From: a virus
Length of the DNA: 48,403 nt
Reading direction: 5' to 3' (one strand)
IMG/VR virus record: IMGVR_UViG_3300006793_000055
Coordinates: 1-48,403 of that record
This document shows, piece after piece, positions 14,687-24,900 of the stretch. A program made the translations under genes and the position numbers. The notes beneath the pieces were generated by a model, which saw only the letters and a program-made list of their open reading frames with translations, made no database searches and had not been told where the DNA came from. How positions within the stretch are numbered: position 1 is the stretch's first letter; each line of letters starts with the position of its first letter.

Positions 14687-17600
14687 ATGAGCCAAGACAG
14701 AGTGGACAATTTATTTGCAAGTGAAAGTTGGACAGCAGTCTATACTGCATTCACAAACGTTAGTTTAAAAGCATACGACTTTGATACAGTCAGAGAGGCG
14801 CTACTAGCATACACGAAGCAAACATACCCAGAAAAATTTAATGACTTTATTGCAAGTTCAGAATTCATAGCAATTCTTGACCTAGTTGCATACTTAGGAC
14901 ACAGTTTATCGTTCAGATTGGACATGAACACACGTGAAAATTTCTTAGACTTAGCAGAACGTAGAGCAAGTATTCTACAAATGGCAAAGACTTTAGGTTA
15001 TAACAAGACACGACCTATTAATGCAAAGGGATTTATGAAAATCACAAGTGTATCAACCAACGAAGCCGTTTATGATAACGAAGGCAACTCTCTCGCCGGT
15101 AGCGTTATCAATTGGAATGACGCAAACAATGTTGATTGGTATGAAGACTTTATTAGTATTATTAATTCATCTTTTGCAGGAACGACAAAAATCCAAAACC
15201 CAAATGCATCATTGACTGTAGCAAATGTCGAACATTATTCATATGAAATCAACGAAGATGTTAATACAAAAGCAGTAACTTATACTTTTAATGCAAATAT
15301 TGATGGTGGTTCCAGAACATTCGATACTGTTCGTACTGAGTTTGTTGATAACAAGGTTGTCGAAGCAGAACCAAATCCTAATAAAAACTTTACTATCGTC
15401 AATCGTAATGACAACTTAGGCCCAGCCTCAGATAGAACTGGATTCTTTGTGTTTGCGAAAGCAGGTTCATTAGCATATAAAGACTTTCAATATAGCACTA
15501 AGATATCAAACAGAGTCGAATCTATGAGTGTTGATAACGTATCTAACTCCGATGTGTGGATACAAAAAATCAATAACCTAGGAGAATATACATCAAGTGT
15601 AACTAAAGTAGATAATGAAACAAGAGAAACAGCAATATTTAATTCTTTACGAAATGGCAATGGCGATATCGTAAACGTAACAACATTAGATAACAACGCT
15701 ATATCTTTGCATTATCCTGATGGTGTTTTCGGAAATGCGGCTGTTGGTAATTATCGTGTTTGGTATCGTCAGGCTGACAATGAAAACTTTTCAGTAAATG
15801 CCGATGATGTTACAGAAAAACTAATCACAATTCCATATGTAGGCGCAGACGGAAGAACTTATAGATTATCACTAACTATATCAAGTACAAAAGATTTTGG
15901 TGAAAATTATGCAGGCGAGACGTATGCGAGTGTAAGACGTGTTGCACCTAGAAGTTATTATGCACAAGATAGAATGGTTAACGCACAAGACTACAACGTG
16001 TATCCTCTCACATTAGGAAACAATGTTGTTAGAAAAACTAAAGCAGTTAATACAACTTTTGCGGGTGCATCTCGTTTCTTTGAAATGGACGATGTGACTG
16101 GGCATCACTCGAATTTGAGTGTCACAGGTACAGACGGAAGTGTATTCTTAGAAGATGAAACTACTAAAATGTCTTTAAGTTTTAATAAAGTAAGCGGAGA
16201 TAGTGATAACTTTATTCGCAATGTTTTGGTAAAAGCAATCAAACATCCTAGTTTAGTAAACAAATATTATCACACGAACAAAAATGTGTCAACAGTGACA
16301 ATCGAAGATATTGATGTAGCATACACAGTTGGTACAACAAACTCTATGCAAATAAATTCACCATCTTTAACGGAAACATTAAACGATGGTGACTATTTAC
16401 AATTAGAAACATCAAGCGGTGAGTATATCTGGACAAAAGTTATAGATTCATCATCGCCATATACTCTTAATGAGTATATCCCAGAAGACGGAATTATAAA
16501 AACTATCGTCAGAGGATTTAGAACTAAATTCACTGCGAGTGAAATTACAGCAATTAAAGAAAAAGTGAACGATGAGGGTGTAACGACATTTACTTTATAC
16601 TATACATATGTAAGCAATGTGTGGGGTTGGTCACTAACAGGCGGAGTATCAGATGTTCAAGTTATATTTACGTATACCTCAGGTCTGAGAGATACAGAAT
16701 CAGAATATCTTGCTACGATTACTGGTAAGAAGATAGCGTTTGAGAGCAGAGACCAAGTAAAATTTTATTACAGCAACAATGATATTGTTGTTGATAATGA
16801 AACTAATCTCGCAGAACGTGATTTACTTTTAATTAATTATAAAGGTGCTGAACCAATCTCATCAATTTCTCCAACATCAACTACAATTGACGGTAATGTG
16901 ACTATCGGTTATACTACGATATCTAATTATTCAGATAACGGTTCTGGCGGTGCTACATTTGATGCAGATTTTAGACATACAGGTGCAGATACAAACTATG
17001 AATTTTACGATTTGGCAGACACAGACGATGACAACCCAGCAGTTTCAAACGTAGCCACATCACATTGGTTGGTAACTACAGACGGAATAGAATACCCGAT
17101 TAATGCTTCAGAAATAGTATCTCCTGCAAGCCCAAACAATATAATCGGAGCAAGCCCAGAATTTAAATTAGGGTTAGAAGTCGATGACATTACACAGTAC
17201 ATTTCGTCACTAAGTTCTGTCGATGACGATGTGCAGGTAATCAGCACAAATGAATATGCATTATCAGATGGTACACAAATTTTAATTAATACTGATGGTG
17301 ATTGGGCAAATGCAAACTCATCATATACCACAATGTCTGATACTGGGCTAGTCGCCCGCGGATTTAAAGGCGAAGTATCAACTTCATATTTCAATCAACA
17401 ACAGAACGACAAGAACTTTGTGTTCTTAGACAGCGATGAATTGCCAGGAGGTAACAATCCTGCAGGCAGACAAGCGGCAGCAATAGGAGACGCAGGAGTA
17501 CAATGGGAGTATGTAGTATCAGTTGTAGGCAATCAGTATACATTTACTTTACCAGCATGGGACCCACGAATTGATAGTTTAGATTTAGACATATACTTCA

Positions 17601-18916
17601 AACAATGGGCATATGCAGAAATGGATTTAGTTAGTTCGACTCCATTGACTCAGAGTAACTTAATTCTTAAAAATTCTTCAACACAAGCAATCATAGATAC
17701 CGCACACATATCAGTATCAAATACTAGTGGAAATAATTATAAAGTTATTTTCTGGACAATTGACCCAGGAATAGGTACATTGCTAGACGCATACATAGGC
17801 GATGCATCAGGAACGACAACTCTAGTTGGCTTCGGTATTAAAGTTAAAGCATCATTGAACTTATCAATTGTTAATAATATTGAAACAACTACATACGACA
17901 CCGATGCAACTTATATATACGACCAGTACCTAACACCAGAGGGGTATGTAGACAATACAAAAGTAAAACTCTTAACGTTTAACGTAAGTAATTATCCATA
18001 TGCGATGCTTGATATAACTGAAAATAATAATATGATATTAGAGCAATATACTGAAAACAATATAACGTATGAACGTGCGTCACGTGTTGCATATGCAACA
18101 CCTGGAAATGGCTCAGTACCAACAAGTTCTCTTCCGTTAACTGCTACGTTATGGTATAATACAACTAATACAGACTGGTATATAAGATTAGGTGATGGTT
18201 GGATATTATTAACACAGAAAACAGTTAATGCTGATGGGTCTATGACAACTTCTGGCGTCACATACCGAATAGTAGAAGGTATTTCATTCGCCAAAGATGC
18301 GTTTATGAGTTTCAGATGGGACCATTATGCAGATATTAATAAACGTATTGACCCAAGCACAAGTAACATTGTTGATGTGTATGTACTGTCGTCCGACTAT
18401 GTTAGAAATGTTAACAGTTGGATAGCAAGTAACTTTACAAGAGCGTTACCGGTTGCTCCTAATACATATGAATTAACACAAACAATGTCTAGTATTGAAA
18501 GTAAAGCATCAATTTCAGACCACATTAGTTACATTCCGGTACAGTTTAAATACTTATTCGGTTCATATGCTGAACCAGAAAATCAAGCAGTATTTAAAGT
18601 AATTAAGAAACTAGGTTCTGGATACACAGACAGCGAAACTAAGTCAATGGTATCAAACAAAGTTAATGAATACTTCTCAATTGATAACTGGGATTTCGGC
18701 GCAACTTTCTATTTCTCTGAACTTGCGGCATATTTACACAAAGAACTAGGCGATTACATTTCGAGTGTTGTGATTACACCTAAGTACTCTGGAAACACAT
18801 TTACGAAATTGCTAAGTATTTCTAGTGAACTGAACGAGATATTCATGTCAGTCACTACATCAAATGATGTATCAATTATTAAGCAATTATCACAATCTGA
18901 ATTACAAGGCGAATAA
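14687..18916 (+). CDS. 6: Baseplate wedge protein gp6, enlarged (1409 aa)
   Basis: gp6 dimers form the inner ring that ties baseplate wedges together. The N-terminal ~130 residues carry conserved gp6/gpJ sequence (FIASSEFIAILDLVAYLGHS, then TRENFLDLAERRASILQMAK). The C-terminal ~110 residues also match (IDNWDFGATFYFSELAAYLHK). Between them about 1000 residues of Ser/Thr/Asn/Asp-rich, beta-strand-like sequence replace what is a much shorter middle in T4 gp6 (660 aa). The insert has no recognisable catalytic motif and looks like stacked beta domains. It starts 1 base after gp25 and ends 2 bases before the gp7-position gene. Confidence 0.9.
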   Translation: MSQDRVDNLFASESWTAVYTAFTNVSLKAYDFDTVREALLAYTKQTYPEKFNDFIASSEFIAILDLVAYLGHSLSFRLDMNTRENFLDLAERRASILQMAKTLGYNKTRPINAKGFMKITSVSTNEAVYDNEGNSLAGSVINWNDANNVDWYEDFISIINSSFAGTTKIQNPNASLTVANVEHYSYEINEDVNTKAVTYTFNANIDGGSRTFDTVRTEFVDNKVVEAEPNPNKNFTIVNRNDNLGPASDRTGFFVFAKAGSLAYKDFQYSTKISNRVESMSVDNVSNSDVWIQKINNLGEYTSSVTKVDNETRETAIFNSLRNGNGDIVNVTTLDNNAISLHYPDGVFGNAAVGNYRVWYRQADNENFSVNADDVTEKLITIPYVGADGRTYRLSLTISSTKDFGENYAGETYASVRRVAPRSYYAQDRMVNAQDYNVYPLTLGNNVVRKTKAVNTTFAGASRFFEMDDVTGHHSNLSVTGTDGSVFLEDETTKMSLSFNKVSGDSDNFIRNVLVKAIKHPSLVNKYYHTNKNVSTVTIEDIDVAYTVGTTNSMQINSPSLTETLNDGDYLQLETSSGEYIWTKVIDSSSPYTLNEYIPEDGIIKTIVRGFRTKFTASEITAIKEKVNDEGVTTFTLYYTYVSNVWGWSLTGGVSDVQVIFTYTSGLRDTESEYLATITGKKIAFESRDQVKFYYSNNDIVVDNETNLAERDLLLINYKGAEPISSISPTSTTIDGNVTIGYTTISNYSDNGSGGATFDADFRHTGADTNYEFYDLADTDDDNPAVSNVATSHWLVTTDGIEYPINASEIVSPASPNNIIGASPEFKLGLEVDDITQYISSLSSVDDDVQVISTNEYALSDGTQILINTDGDWANANSSYTTMSDTGLVARGFKGEVSTSYFNQQQNDKNFVFLDSDELPGGNNPAGRQAAAIGDAGVQWEYVVSVVGNQYTFTLPAWDPRIDSLDLDIYFKQWAYAEMDLVSSTPLTQSNLILKNSSTQAIIDTAHISVSNTSGNNYKVIFWTIDPGIGTLLDAYIGDASGTTTLVGFGIKVKASLNLSIVNNIETTTYDTDATYIYDQYLTPEGYVDNTKVKLLTFNVSNYPYAMLDITENNNMILEQYTENNITYERASRVAYATPGNGSVPTSSLPLTATLWYNTTNTDWYIRLGDGWILLTQKTVNADGSMTTSGVTYRIVEGISFAKDAFMSFRWDHYADINKRIDPSTSNIVDVYVLSSDYVRNVNSWIASNFTRALPVAPNTYELTQTMSSIESKASISDHISYIPVQFKYLFGSYAEPENQAVFKVIKKLGSGYTDSETKSMVSNKVNEYFSIDNWDFGATFYFSELAAYLHKELGDYISSVVITPKYSGNTFTKLLSISSELNEIFMSVTTSNDVSIIKQLSQSELQGE

Positions 18917-18918
18917 AG

Positions 18919-21900
18919 ATGGCAAAAAAGATTTATGATTTTCTTCCAGCACATTTAAAAAACAGTGAGTTAGAAACAATTGTCGAAACTACACTTGACC
19001 GTGCGTTCTCTCAAGGAGAGATGGAAAAAACTAAAGCATTCGTTGGGCGAAAAGAAAAAGGAATCTATAACGAAAACGACATATATTTGTCGTTTCCGGC
19101 ACATGCATTTACACGTGACAATTATGGTCTTGAACCTACATTTACTAACGTAGATGCAACTGATAATGTTTTTTATGAAGATTTGTTTAACGCACTATTC
19201 AACAAAGGCGCATTAACTAATGACCATCGCAGACTATTCAAAACTGATTTAGAAACAGTACAATTGCCGATTGACTTAGATAAGTTTATAAATTATGCAA
19301 TGTATTACTGGGTTAGTCCTGGATTCTTTTCAGGTTTAGACCAATCTACAGCAAATAAACATTATATCACAATTGATAAAGGTAATGCAGACTGGTGGAG
19401 TACTAATAACTCTTGGTATCATTATGAGGATATTAGAAACCAGATTACAGATTCAAATTATACACTAATATCACAAGCACTAAGACCAATTATCGAATTT
19501 GATAAAAATTTAGAATTAAGTGATGACAGTGCCACAGCAACAGAATTTGATATTCCTGAGTTTAAAACATACGATAGTACAAACACATTTGTACAAGATA
19601 TTAAAATCTTTCATTATGTGACAGGTTCAGAATTTGCAGTGGACCAAGAACTTGATATTCAGCCTAAACTAAAAGCAGGCGATTATCAAAGTGAATTTGT
19701 ATTTAATATTGACTTATTAGATAATTTGAATTACAAGTATAATTCAGAATATAAAAATCTATATACTAAATCAACGTTTGATTATAGAAACCTAAGACAA
19801 GAATTAGGCAACGTTGAGAACTTGTCTCAGATAGAACTTTTACAAGAAGCAAAAAACGTTAACGATATTGATTTATATGTAGATGGAATTAAACAGATAG
19901 GTAATTATACATATAATAACTCAACAAATAAAATCAACACAACTAGTGAATTAACTGGTTACGTGTATGTAGATTATTGCACAAAAGATGAAGTAATATA
20001 TGACGGTGACGAAGTATTTCAAAGATTACAACCAGCATTAGAATACAATGTAGATAATCTTTCGTATGTTAATATAGAAATTCCGTATTCTACAATATAT
20101 GAACATGTTGTACGTATTATAGAAACTACAAATAGTTTAGTGGGAAAACCAAACGGTGTTAGTAACTATAGGAACTTAGGTGACAACACAGACAAATTAA
20201 GACATTCAATGCAAGGCAGTGTATTGATTAGAAACACCGTTGACATTAAAGAGGCATATTTTGCAATTACACGTGATGATTATGACCCATTTATGTCTAC
20301 TGAATTCTTATCGAATGCATATAACGGATATAAAAATAAAATTCTTACTACTGTGATTGATATTCTATCAACATCTGCTAGTGAAACAAAAACAGATTTA
20401 CAAGTATTAGAAGAAGCAGTTTCTACAATATCTCTAGGCAAACAACAAAGTATTAGTATCTTCAGAGATAGTACAATGATTAATTTCGGTGAAGAACACG
20501 CACACTACGAGTCACTTCAAGTTAGTATAACACCTGGAGCATTTGAACAAGTTATGCCTAACTTTACGTCTGTTATCATCAATGATGAAGATGTTGTGGT
20601 TATAAAAAATAATGTAGTGCAAAGACTTGGGATAGATTATACTATTCCTATTGCAGGTAACTCTGTAAACTTCTCTTCGCCATTATCAGGCACAGAAACA
20701 GTTTATGTTAGATTATATAAAAATATTAAATCAACATTCATACCACCAAGTGCTACATCATTAAAAATCCATCCAGCATTCGAACCAAAGATTGTCACAG
20801 ACTTAGAGTATGATGATGAAGTAGGATTTGTTCAAGGACACGATGGGTCATTGATGCCAGCGTATTCAAAGTCTTTTCTTTCAGGTGACCTCGTAATAGG
20901 AACGGAATACGAAATAACAAAAACAGGAAATACTGATTTTACATTAATCGGAGCCACAGATAGCAACGTTGGTACTATATTCACTGCGACCGGAGTTGGA
21001 ACTGGTACGGGTATTGTAAAATTTAATGACAGAATAGATAAAGTTATGTTGATGTATGAAACATTAATATATAATAGATTAGAGGTGCATAATAATAATA
21101 TCGATAGTATGAACTATGGATTATATGATGTACAAAGCGAATACTCCAATGCTGAAAAGAAATACATGTTATATCCTTTCTTTAAGAAATGGATGTTGAG
21201 AAACAACATTGATAATCTATACAATGATATATATGATGCAACTGATTGGAAAACGTGGAACTATCGTGCAAAAAACGAAGATGCAAGTGGACATTGGAGA
21301 GGATTGTTTATCTATATTTATGGCACTGATAAACCAATGATAGAACCTTGGAGAGTTTTGAAACTTTCACAAAAACCATCAGGGTTTGACCAAACATATC
21401 TAGGTAATGGCAATTACTACACTCAAACTTTTTGGAATGACTTTATTAGTAAAAACTCATTAACTATTCCAGTACCAATTGATGCTAACGGAGAATTAAA
21501 AGAACCGAAAGAGTTATTCTTCGGCGGTAATATATCAAGTGACGATATTGCGATAATGAATCAAGATTGGGAATTCGGTGATAACTCACCAGTTGAATTG
21601 GCATGGACTAGAAGTAGTGAATATCCATTCGCAAACTTTTTGTTAATGATGTTAAGTAATCCTTTCGAAGTCATATATAACTACTCATCACAAGTAAAAG
21701 ATATTATTACATATTTTAATACACACAACGGTGTGAATACACAATCTATCGTAGATGAGAAACAAGACTACACATTCAAACTAGGTTCTAAATTAGGTGG
21801 ATTTGTTAATAACTTTAAACTGTTATCAGAAAACAACTCACTGTCTAATAGTCGGTTTACTGAAATACCCGAAGATAATTATAATTTATTTGTACATGCA

Positions 21901-24900
21901 GGCGAACCAAACAGAAGCGAATTCTTCAGTGCATTAATTATTGAAAAAGTTTCACTAGATAGTCCTCATCCAATATATACATTTGCAGATTTATCAGACT
22001 ATTCTGCTGGTATGATTGTTCTAAATTCAAATGATGGCAAGTATTATAAAAGAAAATCATCAGAATTAACTACAAAAGAACAATCACCTCCTAGTGCAAC
22101 ATATTTTGATTATAGCAATTGGACATTAATATCGCAACCGAAAACAGGAAAGTTTGGGTTCAGAGTGCATGGATATGATGAAATAAATCCAGTATTCTAT
22201 TCTATGGCATGGGACAAAGCAAGTGGTCACAAAGCATTCTCTACACAAGGAGATTTAGCAAACCTGAAGAACTGGCAATCGGGTGAATATTACAGACAAG
22301 ATGCATATGTTGTCTATAACTCTCAGCCTTATGTTTGTTTACAATCACATACTGCATCATCAATTTTTGATGATAACTATAAAGATTGGAAAGCATTAAG
22401 TGAATGGCCTAGAGAGAATAGAATACAAGCAAACGGATATAAAGAGTTACTAGATGATACTCTTAAGACATATAATTACGGCGATATATTAGAAAGCATC
22501 GATGATGTTGCTCATTTAATTATGGGTTACCAAGAATACTTAAAAGCAGTTGGTTGGGATTTCACTGACTTAGATGACAAAGGTGAAGTTGTCGATTGGG
22601 AAAACTTGTTATACAAATTCTTAGACTGGCAAGCAGAACAGCATCAAGTTGGTGACTTTATTACATTAACGCCTATGTTAATGAGTGGGTCATTCTCGGC
22701 GCCGTATGGTGTTGCGAATGTTAGAACTGAAACACATAAAAACTTTTATCGTGTGGTAGATGCATCAGGAAGATTGGTGCCTAATACAGAAATAAAATTT
22801 TATACAAACGGTGACACGATTACATTTAGAAGTAATGTTCCGGTATATGGTATGAAAATGGATATACAAGATGTTGAACATGCATTTGTTGTAGACAGAG
22901 TAGATAGTTATGGTGACGTAATTTACGACCCACAGACGCATGACAGAAATCTTAGAATGAAGATTGACTGTAACCGAACTTTAGATTGGGATGGGACATT
23001 AACCGCAGATGGTTACATAGTTTATGATAATAAACTAATACCTAACTTAGAAACAATGATTGATGAAACCGAATCATACCGAGATACATTAGTGGACCAA
23101 GGCCTGTCCGTCATAAACAAACTAAAGGCAAGTCAAATTGGTTATTCAGAAAGAACATATCTAACAAATCATGGTGTTGAAAGAGAATCACAATTAGAAT
23201 TTTATAAAGGGTTCTTATCACATAAAGGCACAAATTCAAGTATTAATAGAATTCTTAATAACAATTCAAACTTTAAAGATATTCAACATGAGAATATATG
23301 GGCATTCCGATTAGGCAATTATGGACATATCGAATCTACTTATACATTAACAAATGACAATGTTATAGTCGATGATATGGTTTCTGACCCATTCTTAGTA
23401 GAGTTTGATGCAGTAGAAAACCCAATGATATATAAGACTTCTAAAAGAAAACCTGCGATTAAAAATGCAGGATATGTTGATTCAAATGATGTAAATTATA
23501 TAGTTAAAGATTATGACGGATTATCAGAACTAGACACTTCAAATTTATATGAAGGTGACACTGCATGGATTCAGTTCGATAAGGAAAGAGATTGGGATGT
23601 TGCCAGACTAAGTGAGATTTCAGAAATAAGTTATATTGGTGAAACAGGCGACAATCAATTATATCTAGGATTAACTTCTGAAATTGATGCATATTATCTC
23701 GACCAACCGATATACTTAAAGATTACAGGTTCTGAAATTGACCCATCTATCGCAGATTATTATTTGTTAGCATTAGATGGAACTAGAGATGTAAATGGCA
23801 CAACAATATATGAGTACTTAGTATTCGAACAAGACTTTGAACCTGTAATTGTTGAGATTGATATTAGTACAACGAACAGTATATATGTTCCTACATCTAC
23901 TGACTCGGGCGTAGAGGCCATAGGCGCTTCAAGCAATCCTATAATAAACATAGGTGATACATTATATATTAATGGTGTAGAATTTGTGTATAATTCATCC
24001 GGTGGTGGAGCCAACGGCATTGATATACTTGGTTCAATTGCCAACCCAGTTGTTGAAACAGGCGAAAGAGCAAGTTTTGTAATCTATGATAGTAACGGTT
24101 TAGTAGTAAACACGAACACTACTGTAATATTTACAGGAACTGTTGCAACAACAACAGGCGCATTTAGTTCAACTTACGGTGACCAAATAACAATCGATGG
24201 GTCAACGCTAACAATAGACTATAGTGCTATCAATGATATTAACTTAACAAGTATAGGAACAACATCATCTGTGCTTGACACTGGTAATACAGTTACTATT
24301 GATGGAGTGACAAAAACAGTTGCAGATATCACAGTGACTGGAACTACAACAAACCCAGTAATGTCATCAACAACACCGTTGGTTATTAACGGAGAATCTA
24401 TAACACTAACGGCTGCCGATGACTTGACAGCGATTGTCGATGCCATTAACGCAGGCTCAAGTACAGTAGTTGCTTCAAATTCGTCAAATCAATTACAGAT
24501 TTCAACGTCAGTTCCGAAACTAGATATGTCAGGTGGTGCGCTGATTGAATTAGGTATTTCAACTGGTACTTTATATTCTGAAAGTAAACTCCAAAACTTA
24601 GCAACAGAACTTGATACGATAACTAATATTAATGCAGACATAAATGTAGATAGTAGACTTGTTATAGAAAGTGACCAATCGACTATGACAATTTCAGGGT
24701 CTGCACTAAATCAAATAGGCATTGCAAGTGGTACATATCAAAGAAACCAAGAACCAACTCAATCAAGTATAGTAGGTCAAATTAATGCAATTAATATTCC
24801 TGGAGTTGACGCATCCGTCTCGTCAGGTCAGATTAGAATTGAGAGCATCAATCATAACCTAGATATTGAAGAAGTGACATCGGGTGCAATGACAAGATTG